DNA from: Chloroflexota bacterium
GTDB taxonomy: Bacteria > Chloroflexota > Anaerolineae > B4-G1
Length of the DNA stretch: 39,171 bases
Assembly: GCA_012514315.1 (NCBI GenBank)
Contig: JAAZAN010000138.1
Span: 1 to 39,171, forward strand
Direction of reading: 5' to 3'
Part shown: positions 8,516 through 15,696 of the stretch, piece after piece
Position numbering within the stretch: the stretch's first letter is position 1
Layout of the letters: each line of letters begins with the position of its first letter
Position numbers and translations under genes: made by a program
Notes under the pieces: model-generated
Database searches by the model: none
Told to the model about the DNA's origin: nothing
The model's input: only the letters and a program-made list of their open reading frames with translations

Positions 8516-9160
8516 GTGAGCGCAAAGCAGAAACGGATTGTCAGCATACTGGCTTTCCTCAACGGCGCTGTGATCCTGACGCTGATATTCCTAGTTACGC
8601 AGGCCTATCACGCCAGGTCCATAGGCTTGGTCACGCCGGGCGGAGGAAATTCCTCGGCCCGTTCGTCGACGCCGGTGCAAGACACCTGGACGATTGCATC
8701 CGAGGCCCCTTCCTCGCTGGCAGTCACTCGGCCGCCCACGTCGTCAACTGACAATCAGTCACCGGAACCACTTTCGTCAGAGAGCACACAGTGCCAGTGG
8801 ATGGCAGTCCAGATGATGGCAGATGCAGGCTTGAACGGCGCCGTCCGCCGGATCGAAAGCGGCATCGATTTCCGCGTTAGGCACGCACTGACGAGCACTC
8901 AGACCATCGATGGCGCAGCCCAGTGCATCTGGACACTCTTTGACGTTGTGGCATCACTGACCGAGGCGGGGCATTGTGATGGCGTTGTCGATGTTGCCGT
9001 CACGATCTCTGTGACCGGGCCACGCGATGAGACAACCATCGAGGCGTACGTCATGCTGTCAGACCTTATGGACTTCCATCGACAGGTTTTGAACGAGGGC
9101 GAGTTCATCGACCGGGTCGACTACTCAGTCACGCCCGTCCAAGCCCAATCGACGCCATGA
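8516..9160 (+). CDS. Single-pass membrane or exported protein of unknown function
   Basis: I do not recognise this 214-residue protein. Starting at GTG 8516 it opens with a short basic stretch, SAKQKR, then a hydrophobic helix (about 9-28). A Ser/Thr/Pro-rich linker follows (about 40-85), then a compact region with several Cys, for example STQCQWMAVQMM and CIWTLFDVVASLTEAGHCD, and alternating beta/alpha character. This suggests a membrane-tethered extracytoplasmic domain. The GTG start was chosen because a -10 (TACACT) ends 7 nt before it, no Shine-Dalgarno is visible, and upstream codons would place the promoter inside the gene. It is divergent from the DUF624 gene and probably lineage-specific. 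Confidence 0.7.
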   Translation: MSAKQKRIVSILAFLNGAVILTLIFLVTQAYHARSIGLVTPGGGNSSARSSTPVQDTWTIASEAPSSLAVTRPPTSSTDNQSPEPLSSESTQCQWMAVQMMADAGLNGAVRRIESGIDFRVRHALTSTQTIDGAAQCIWTLFDVVASLTEAGHCDGVVDVAVTISVTGPRDETTIEAYVMLSDLMDFHRQVLNEGEFIDRVDYSVTPVQAQSTP

Positions 9161-9244
9161 ATGTGTTGTCTTGGTATCGCGCCAGTCCTAACCTGGCGTC
9201 CAACCCAGCGCCCTCCTGTCACCTTGCGTGGCACGCTCACCGCA

Positions 9245-11395
9245 TCAGTTCGAAAGCACCTCGAGTGCAGCCAGCCCAGCCATCAAGCGCTTGAGGCCGG
9301 CATCCTCAAACAGGACGGTGACGATTTCGTCGTTGTTATCACTCCGGCTCTCAATGACGAGGCCCTCGCCAAACGCCTTATGCCTGACCCGTTGGCCCGC
9401 TGAGTAGTTGGGGCCAGTCCTCACGCGTGGCGCATCGAGCTTCACATCCCAGGTGGTGGCACGCTGACCAGATGGGGCGCCTAATCTGGAGCGCTTCGAC
9501 CTGCCAGCTACCAGCTCCGATGGAATATCATTGAGAAAGGAGCTGGGTATCGACGGGTCATTGTCCCCATATCGGGATCGAATAAACGCGTAGCTCAAGT
9601 ACAGTTGATCCTTGGCGCGCGTCATTCCGACATACAAGAGCCTCCGTTCCTCGGCTAACTGCTCACCATCATCCAGTGAACGACTGTGGGGCAAGACACC
9701 CTCCTCCAGACCCGTGATGAACACGATGGGGAACTCGAGTCCCTTTGCAGCGTGTAAGGTCAACAGAGTCGGTGCATCGACATCATCGCCCAGACTGTCC
9801 ACATCGGAGACCAGGGCCACCTCAGCGAGGAATTCGGTCAGAGGTAGCCCAGCGTACTCAGCCGCCACGCTACGCAGCTCAAGGATGTTGTTCCAGCGAT
9901 CCTCACCCTCGTCGGTGCCATCACGCAGATACTCGGCGTAGCGCGTGTCCTGCAACACGCGATCGATCAGCTCGACCACGGTCAGGGAATCACGAACCTC
10001 AAGCCACCCTTCTACCAACTCCTCGAACGCAGCCAACGCACGTTGCGCACGGACACCCAGGTCAGCGGGCAGGTTCTTCACAACGTCATAGACGGACACA
10101 CCCAGGTCGCGAGCGGCGCTCTCCAGGGAAGCCACCGTCTTCTGGCCGATAGCCCGAGCGGGGACATTGATCACCCGAGTCAGGCTGATACTGTCGGCGG
10201 GGTTATGGATCAAACGCAAGAATGCGATCAAGTCCTTGATCTCAGCACGAGCGTAGAACCGGGTTGCGCCAACCAACCGGTAGGGCAGCCCGGCGCGCAT
10301 GAACGCATCCTCCAGCGCGCGCGACTGCGCGTTGGTGCGGTACATGATGGCGCAGTCACCAGGTTTCGCCGATTCTTGCGCCACCAACTGCGCGATAGTA
10401 TCAACTACCGTCCTCGCTTCCTCATCCGCATCATACGCTTCTCGAATGACGATCTTGGGGCCGGCCTCCCGTTCTGTGAACAAGGCCTTGTCCGTCCTGT
10501 CAGGATTGCGGCGAATCACGCCACGGGCGGCATCCAGGATCGTCTGTGTGGAGCGATAGTTCTGCTCCAGGAGAATGACCCTCAGGTCGGGATGGTCGTT
10601 TCGCAGACGACGGATGTTCCGATAGTCCGCACCACGCCAGGCATAGATCGATTGGTCCTCATCCGCCACACAGAACAGGCTATTTTGGCGCTTCGCCAGC
10701 AGATGGAGAAGCCTGTATTGCGCCTGATTCGTGTCCTGAAACTCATCGACCAGAATGTGGTGATAGCGTTCCTGATAGCGCGCCAGAACGCCGGGATTGC
10801 GTTCAAACAACCACACCGTCTTCGTCAGCAAGTCATCGAAGTCCAGGGCATGGTTAAGGGCCAGCATCGCCTGATAGCGTTCATAGACGCGCTTGACGAT
10901 CTCACCGTAGTAGGATCCTGTATCGTAGGACTCGGGCGGAACCAATTCATTCTTGGCTCTGGAGATGGCGCTGTGAATCGCCTGAGGACGATAGCGCTTG
11001 TCGTCCAGATTCAGCTCCTTGAGCGCCTGTCGCACCAGACGCAATTGGTCGTCTGAATCGAAGATGACGTAATCCTTCGAGATTCCAACCGCCTCCGATT
11101 CCTGGCGGAGTACTCGCGCGCAGATCGCGTGAAACGTGCCAAGGGACAGACGCTGTGAGCGCGAAGCGCCCAGCAGTTGATCCAGGCGCGCGCGCATCTC
11201 CCGTGCAGCCTTATTGGTGAACGTAACTGCCAGGATATGCCATGGAGCGATGTCTTGCTCCAACACCAGCCACGCGACCCGGCGAGTCAGTACGCGCGTC
11301 TTGCCGCTGCCAGGACCAGCCAGTACAAGAACTGCCCCATCAGAGGCAGTAACTGCTTCACGTTGTTGAGCATTGAGATGAGTGAGAAGATCCAT
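9245..11395 (-). CDS. pcrA: PcrA/UvrD-type superfamily 1A DNA helicase
   Basis: A 3'-5' DNA helicase for repair, replication restart and removal of RecA or stalled polymerase, 716 residues as expected. The SF1A motifs are in order: Q-motif LNAQQREAV, Walker A AGPGSGKTRV, Walker B DEFQDTNQAQ, motif III GADYRNI, motif IV EQNYRSTQTI, motif V LHAAKGLEFPIVF and motif VI YVGMTRAKDQ. The C-terminus RVRHKAFGEGLVIE matches the Tudor-like domain through which PcrA/UvrD contacts RNA polymerase. I place the start at ATG 11395 because an extended -10 (TGTTAGAAT) ends 7 nt upstream, which predicts a leaderless mRNA. An ATG at 11404 lies on the -10 itself. Confidence 0.95.
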   Translation of the reverse strand: MDLLTHLNAQQREAVTASDGAVLVLAGPGSGKTRVLTRRVAWLVLEQDIAPWHILAVTFTNKAAREMRARLDQLLGASRSQRLSLGTFHAICARVLRQESEAVGISKDYVIFDSDDQLRLVRQALKELNLDDKRYRPQAIHSAISRAKNELVPPESYDTGSYYGEIVKRVYERYQAMLALNHALDFDDLLTKTVWLFERNPGVLARYQERYHHILVDEFQDTNQAQYRLLHLLAKRQNSLFCVADEDQSIYAWRGADYRNIRRLRNDHPDLRVILLEQNYRSTQTILDAARGVIRRNPDRTDKALFTEREAGPKIVIREAYDADEEARTVVDTIAQLVAQESAKPGDCAIMYRTNAQSRALEDAFMRAGLPYRLVGATRFYARAEIKDLIAFLRLIHNPADSISLTRVINVPARAIGQKTVASLESAARDLGVSVYDVVKNLPADLGVRAQRALAAFEELVEGWLEVRDSLTVVELIDRVLQDTRYAEYLRDGTDEGEDRWNNILELRSVAAEYAGLPLTEFLAEVALVSDVDSLGDDVDAPTLLTLHAAKGLEFPIVFITGLEEGVLPHSRSLDDGEQLAEERRLLYVGMTRAKDQLYLSYAFIRSRYGDNDPSIPSSFLNDIPSELVAGRSKRSRLGAPSGQRATTWDVKLDAPRVRTGPNYSAGQRVRHKAFGEGLVIESRSDNNDEIVTVLFEDAGLKRLMAGLAALEVLSN

Positions 11396-11402
11396 GGGGG
11401 TC

Positions 11403-11411
11403 ATTCTAACA
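11403..11411 (-). promoter_or_regulatory. Extended -10 of the helicase gene
   Basis: TGTTAGAAT on the minus strand, with TAGAAT at 11403-11408. No clear -35 is found at 16-18 bp. The predicted start at 11395-11396 coincides with the ATG. Confidence 0.55.
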
Positions 11412-11434
11412 CATACCGGCCCCTGCGACCAGCC

Positions 11435-11462
11435 TTGGCACGCGATGAATCTGTGATATCAT
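11435..11462 (+). promoter_or_regulatory. Promoter of the yjbQ-like and pfkB-like genes
   Basis: TTGGCA (11435-11440), a 16-bp spacer and TATCAT (11457-11462). The predicted start near 11469 leaves a 75-nt leader ending in a strong GGGAGGAG ribosome site. It is divergent from the helicase promoter. Confidence 0.6.
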
Positions 11463-11543
11463 CCCTGGTGCAGCATGTTCTGGCCCAGTGATACGTGTGC
11501 TGAATCGCCCGAATGCAGAACAACCTGGAAAGGGAGGAGAACG

Positions 11544-11960
11544 ATGGTTGTTACGTCGGAGATCACACTCAATACGCGGGGACACTGCGATATCCGTAAC
11601 ATCACCAGCGAGGTAGCCCAGGCTGTCGCATCTTCGCAGATGGAGAACGGGACTGTGACGATCTTCTGTCCTGGTGCAACCGGTGCTCTGACAACGGTCG
11701 AGTATGAAAGCGGCACATTGGCCGATCTTCAGGCGGTGTTCGATGAGATCGCTCCCGCTGATCGGGACTACCACCACGGTATACGGTCAGGCGATGACAA
11801 CGGCCACTCTCACGTGCGCGCCGCCCTCATCGGCCCCTCGTTAACCGTGCCATTCATCAACCGCAAGCTGACACTGGGCACGTGGCAGCAGATCGTGTTC
11901 TTTGATTTCGATACGCGAGCCAGAGCACGACGTCTAATTCTACAGATGATTGGACAGTGA
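11544..11960 (+). CDS. YjbQ/UPF0047 family protein, clade 1
   Basis: A small 138-residue cytoplasmic protein of the YjbQ (UPF0047) family, which forms trimers and has reported thiamine-phosphate synthase side activity. Its true role is unsettled. Recognisable segments are FCPGATGALTTVEYE, DDNGHSHVRAALIGPS and LGTWQQIVFFDFD. In this clade the HxTAS-type motif seen in the second copy (at 31849) reads PGATGA, so the corresponding His is missing, while the DNGHSH pair is kept. GGGAGGAG lies just before the ATG at 11544 and decides the start. The pfkB-like gene follows after 12 nt in an apparent operon. Confidence 0.9.
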   Translation: MVVTSEITLNTRGHCDIRNITSEVAQAVASSQMENGTVTIFCPGATGALTTVEYESGTLADLQAVFDEIAPADRDYHHGIRSGDDNGHSHVRAALIGPSLTVPFINRKLTLGTWQQIVFFDFDTRARARRLILQMIGQ

Positions 11961-11972
11961 AACAGGGGGTAT

Positions 11973-12887
11973 GTGGTGCTTGAGGTCACATCGCTAGGTG
12001 AAGTGCTTTGGGATATCATCGGTCAGGAGAAGCACCTGGGAGGAGCCCCCTTCAATTTCGCAGCGCACTGCCAACAGCTCGGAGCACACAGTCTTGTGAT
12101 CAGCCGGATCGGTGAGGACGAACTCGGAGTCGCCATTCTGGCTCAAGCCGAGCGTCTGCACATGGACGCTCACCTGATCCAGCGGGATCCCACACATCCG
12201 ACGGGACAGGTACTCGTACGTCTTCAGGCTGACGGACAGCCCGAGTACGATATCCGCGCAGAAGTGGCATACGATTACCTGATGGCGACACCGGAGGCAA
12301 TCACGCGGGCAAGTCAGAGCGACATCATCTGCTTCGGCACTCTGGCGCAGCGCCATCCGGATTCTCGGCGCGCCATAGCGGAACTGATCCATGCGGCTAC
12401 AGACGCACTCATCGTGTGCGATCTGAACCTGCGACCCCCTCACTTCTCGGAGCAGATCGTCAGGGACTCGATGGCGCGGTGCGATGTACTGAAGCTCAAC
12501 GACACGGAACTCCGCACAGTACAAGTTATGATGGGATGGTCCGGATCCAGTGGGGACGCTTGTATGCTTCAGCTTCTGGACACGTTTGACCTGGAACTGC
12601 TCTGCGTCACACTGGGCGCGCGTGGGTGTATTCTGCGCACGCGCGCCCAGCGCGTGGCGGCGCCTGGTTACCGCTGCCAGGTGGCCGACACGGTTGGAGC
12701 GGGCGATGCCTTCGCGGCCGCGTTAGTTGTGAGATACGCGAGTGGTTGTTCGCTGGAAGAGACGGCGGATTTCGCCAATCTGGTCGGCGCGTATGTCGCC
12801 ACGCAGCGCGGAGCCATACCGCCGATTACCCCGGATCGGCTGATGGCGTTTGCAGCGGAGACAGTGCGCGCTCCCAGTTCGGTGTGA
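11973..12887 (+). CDS. PfkB-family carbohydrate kinase (fructokinase-like)
   Basis: An ATP-dependent sugar kinase of the ribokinase/PfkB family. The N-terminal GGAPFNFAAHCQQLG is the sugar-binding signature and DTVGAGDAFAAAL holds the anion hole and catalytic Asp (GAGD). The length of 304 residues is normal. The early GEVLWDI and GGAPFN pattern is closest to fructokinases, but the substrate is not certain. It starts at GTG 11973 or the adjacent GTG 11976, after AGGGGG. It is 12 nt behind the YjbQ gene, and a DUF2085 gene follows within 100 nt, so co-transcription is likely. Confidence 0.9.
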   Translation: MVLEVTSLGEVLWDIIGQEKHLGGAPFNFAAHCQQLGAHSLVISRIGEDELGVAILAQAERLHMDAHLIQRDPTHPTGQVLVRLQADGQPEYDIRAEVAYDYLMATPEAITRASQSDIICFGTLAQRHPDSRRAIAELIHAATDALIVCDLNLRPPHFSEQIVRDSMARCDVLKLNDTELRTVQVMMGWSGSSGDACMLQLLDTFDLELLCVTLGARGCILRTRAQRVAAPGYRCQVADTVGAGDAFAAALVVRYASGCSLEETADFANLVGAYVATQRGAIPPITPDRLMAFAAETVRAPSSV

Positions 12888-12980
12888 ATGCGGGCTATTG
12901 CCCGACCAACGCGATATGGCCTACAGCGCTTCCTGGACACAGCGCAGGCAAGAACATCACTACTATCGTCACGGAGTCCT

Positions 12981-13820
12981 ATGAGCAGACCGGATGAAAC
13001 GCGATCGAAGATACCGAGCCCTCCGGCCTTCCCACTTCCCCGGTTCGTCGTTCTGTTGAGTTGCCTGATCGTCCTGAGCTTTCTCATCGCGACGCCGGGC
13101 GGCTGTCTGAACAAGGCAGACATGGTAGCGTACGCTGTGTGCCACCGCATCGGGTCGCATTCTTTCGTGATTGGTGGCCGGCAGCTTCCACTATGCGCGC
13201 GGTGCACCGGCACGTTTGCGGGGGCCACCATCGGCCTGTTTGGCCAGGCATTCGTCCTGCGTCGTCGTCGGTCAGCCGAGTTTCCTCCAGCATACATCAT
13301 CGTCATCCTCGTTCTGTTCATCGTGCTGATGGCCGCAGATGGACTCAATTCGTATCTCACGATGTTTCCCAATGGCCCTTATCTCTACGAGCCACGGAAC
13401 TGGCTGCGACTGAGCACGGGGGCATTCAATGGGCTGGCCATGAGTGCACTGATCTATCCAGTGTTCAACTTCACATTGTGGTGCAATCCAGTCCCGCAAC
13501 GCTCCATTGCCAGCCTGCGGGACCTCGGCGTCCTGATGCTCATGGAAGCGGCTATGATCGGGATCGTTCTGTCGGGATGGCCGCTCCTGCTGTATCCGGT
13601 AGCTCTGCTGAGTGTATCGGGCATCCTGGCGCTGCTGACCGCCATCAATACCATCATCGTCGTGATGGTCGCGCAGAGAGAGAACGGGTTCGACCGGTGG
13701 TCACAGGCCTTCATTCCGGTTCTGGCAGGGCTCGCTATCACGGTGATCCAGATCGGCGCGATCGATGGATTGCGTTACATGCTCACGGGAACCCTGGAGG
13801 GGTTTCCTCCACTACAGTGA
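12981..13820 (+). CDS. DUF2085 integral membrane protein
   Basis: A polytopic membrane protein of 279 residues. The family signature is clear: AVCHRIGSHSFVIGGRQLPLCARCTGTFAG (shown only as family pattern CHR...PLCARCTG), with conserved His and a C-x2-C that could bind a metal or form a redox pair. About six to seven hydrophobic helices follow. Function is not established for the family. The ATG at 12981 has GGAG 5 nt upstream and gives a short polar N-terminus before the first helix. The longer in-frame start at 12888 lacks a ribosome site. It probably ends the YjbQ-PfkB transcript. Confidence 0.85.
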   Translation: MSRPDETRSKIPSPPAFPLPRFVVLLSCLIVLSFLIATPGGCLNKADMVAYAVCHRIGSHSFVIGGRQLPLCARCTGTFAGATIGLFGQAFVLRRRRSAEFPPAYIIVILVLFIVLMAADGLNSYLTMFPNGPYLYEPRNWLRLSTGAFNGLAMSALIYPVFNFTLWCNPVPQRSIASLRDLGVLMLMEAAMIGIVLSGWPLLLYPVALLSVSGILALLTAINTIIVVMVAQRENGFDRWSQAFIPVLAGLAITVIQIGAIDGLRYMLTGTLEGFPPLQ

Positions 13821-13825
13821 GGCGG

Positions 13826-13854
13826 TTGCGTTGCTGACCGTGCTGCGTTATAAT
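13826..13854 (+). promoter_or_regulatory. Promoter of the DUF4190-like gene
   Basis: TTGCGT (13826-13831), a 17-bp spacer and TATAAT (13849-13854). The predicted start near 13861 leaves a leader of about 125 nt before the ATG at 13986. I see no known riboswitch in it. Confidence 0.65.
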
Positions 13855-13985
13855 GCCTCCCGGTGTTCAGCACTCATAAGTGTTCGAGGCGCCGCAAGGG
13901 TCTCAACGCTCGAGGGCGCGGAACATCAAGCTGTTACACGACTGCGCAGTGAATCACTGAACCAGTGTTGTTCAAGGAGGTCTGA

Positions 13986-14324
13986 ATGAGTCAGCAATCG
14001 TACCCGTATGCGCCGCCCCCCGTTGCAGCACCGAATAGCGGCATGGCCATCGCCAGCCTGATAGCCAGCATCCTCGGGTTGACCCTGTTCCCCACAATCG
14101 GCAGCATCATCGGCGTCATCCTGGGCTATATGGCTCGCAACAAGATTCGAGAGAGCGGCGGTATGATCGGCGGGGAAGGTCTGGCCAAAGCCGGGATCGT
14201 GATCGGCTGGATCGGCATCGGCCTGGCCGTGATTGGAATCTGTATTGCCATTGTCGCATTTCTCATTGTGGGTGTCAGTATTCCCGGCCTCACGATCTGC
14301 GCCAACCTGGGAAACGGCTTCTAG
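13986..14324 (+). CDS. DUF4190-like small membrane protein
   Basis: A 112-residue protein with a Pro/Tyr-rich cytoplasmic-looking N-terminus (QQSYPYAPPPVAAP) and two or three hydrophobic segments containing IASLIASILGL and GYMARNKIRESGG. This layout and the GYMARNKI-type loop are typical of DUF4190 proteins, whose function is unknown. The ATG has a near-perfect AGGAGGT 4 nt upstream. It has its own promoter and a candidate terminator, so it is probably monocistronic. Confidence 0.8.
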   Translation: MSQQSYPYAPPPVAAPNSGMAIASLIASILGLTLFPTIGSIIGVILGYMARNKIRESGGMIGGEGLAKAGIVIGWIGIGLAVIGICIAIVAFLIVGVSIPGLTICANLGNGF

Positions 14325-14353
14325 ACCGAGCACTCTATCGCAATCGGGGATAG

Positions 14354-14416
14354 GAAAGCCGCCCAGTGACGGCGGATGGGTGATCTGTATCCTGGCCGTG
14401 GCCTGGGTGGCTTTTC
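14354..14416 (+). terminator. Candidate terminator after the DUF4190-like gene
   Basis: AAAGCCGCCCAG (14355-14366) pairs with CTGGGTGGCTTT (14403-14414) in a 12-bp stem with one G-U pair, followed by TC. The loop is long (36 nt), and an inner CCGCC/GGCGG stem could compete with it. This could allow two alternative structures upstream of the CAP gene. Confidence 0.4.
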
Positions 14417-14487
14417 ACAGTCGAACGCGCCCTCGACCATGCAACTTCAGGTCGACGGGCTTTCCACCGTCGTAGGACGATCGAGCG

Positions 14488-15684
14488 ATGGATGGATTGC
14501 ACAAAATCGGTCGTGTTGTCTGCGTGACGCTCGTTCTGGTGTGCGCGCTGGCCCTTCCAGCCAGGGCCACCAGGACGCAGCCGCAGCCAGCGCCCAGCAT
14601 ATCCAGTTCTCCGCCTCAGTTCACCGGCTGTGATGAAGTCTGGGATGTACCCTCTGGGAGTCCCTCGATCGAGCAGGACCTGGTCGATCTGGTCAACCAG
14701 ATCAGGACGGACAAGACTCTACCCCCTCTCAAGCGCGTGGAACTGCTGAATCAGTCCGCGCGATATCATGCCACGGACCTCGGGCATGACAACTACCTTC
14801 ACCACGATACCCATGACCGTCTTGGCGACAGTCTGAACTCCCAATGCACAGCCAGCGAACGGATCGCACTGTACTACGGTGAGAGTATCGCCCTGGCAGA
14901 GAACATCGCAGCCGGGAACACGACGCCGGAGTCGGTTCTCCAAGACTGGATGGAGCACCCAATGAGCGGTGACCACATCTTGAGCGATGACCTGTGGGAG
15001 ATCGGTGTGGGCTACGCGCTGCCGGACGTGCCGGGGGGACCTTACTGGGTGCAGGATATGGGCAGGCGAGCGGGCATCTATCCCATTGTCATCAACCAGG
15101 AAGCAGCGTCGAGCCCAGTCCGTGATGTCTCACTCTACATCTACGGCGAGGGAACGTGGGACGAGATACGTCTGCGCAACGACGACGGGGACTGGTCCGA
15201 CTGGCAACCGTTCCAGTCAGCGATGGACTGGGTCCTGAGCGCCGGCAACGGTCTGAAGACGGTGTGGGTGGAGATGCGCAACAGCGCCGAAACAACGCTC
15301 AGCAGCGATGAGATCTATCTGGGGAGCGGCGTCATTCTGGGCAATCTGCCGGAGACGATCACGTTTGAGTACGGCCTGGAGCCCCTACGGCGGGAGATTA
15401 CCCCACTGAACGTGGGCAGCTATGCGCCCATGACGTGGTCGTTGACATCGGCAGGGGACTGGTTCCTGGCCTCGCCCTCGGTGGGAACAACCCCCGCATC
15501 ATTCTGGATCTCCTGCACGATAGTCGCGGCTGGAACAACCGCAACCCACACAGGCAACGTAACCGTGACCGTCGTCGACCCCTCAGACGCCACAGAGAAC
15601 CCCCAGCGGATCGATCTCACGCTGCGTATTCCCCAGTCACTGGACGAGCAGCTGCTGTACCTGCCGCTGGTGCTGCGCTCTTGA
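14488..15684 (+). CDS. Secreted CAP/SCP-domain protein with LPLVLRS tail
   Basis: A 398-residue secreted protein. The signal peptide ends near ALPARA (about 27). A CAP (SCP/PR1-like) domain spans about 50-190: IEQDLVDLVNQIRTDK, then LNQSARYHATDLGHDNYLHH, GESIALAENIAAG and VLQDWMEHPMSGDHILSDD, with the His/Glu residues that line the family's groove. The following ~200 residues are beta-rich, with an Ig-like segment (about 285-385) reminiscent of BACON/Ig folds. The last residues, LLYLPLVLRS, form a short tail also seen in the convergent protease. The role is probably envelope or extracellular, and the activity is unknown. The ATG at 14488 follows AGGACGA at workable spacing. Confidence 0.87.
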   Translation: MDGLHKIGRVVCVTLVLVCALALPARATRTQPQPAPSISSSPPQFTGCDEVWDVPSGSPSIEQDLVDLVNQIRTDKTLPPLKRVELLNQSARYHATDLGHDNYLHHDTHDRLGDSLNSQCTASERIALYYGESIALAENIAAGNTTPESVLQDWMEHPMSGDHILSDDLWEIGVGYALPDVPGGPYWVQDMGRRAGIYPIVINQEAASSPVRDVSLYIYGEGTWDEIRLRNDDGDWSDWQPFQSAMDWVLSAGNGLKTVWVEMRNSAETTLSSDEIYLGSGVILGNLPETITFEYGLEPLRREITPLNVGSYAPMTWSLTSAGDWFLASPSVGTTPASFWISCTIVAAGTTATHTGNVTVTVVDPSDATENPQRIDLTLRIPQSLDEQLLYLPLVLRS

Positions 15685-15696
15685 ATCTATCCCGGC

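Noticed and set aside
10043-11056. Long plus-strand open frame opposite pcrA (337 codons)
   Set aside because: It lies wholly antisense to a complete helicase with all motifs and has no ribosome site or recognisable domain. It is a shadow of codon bias.
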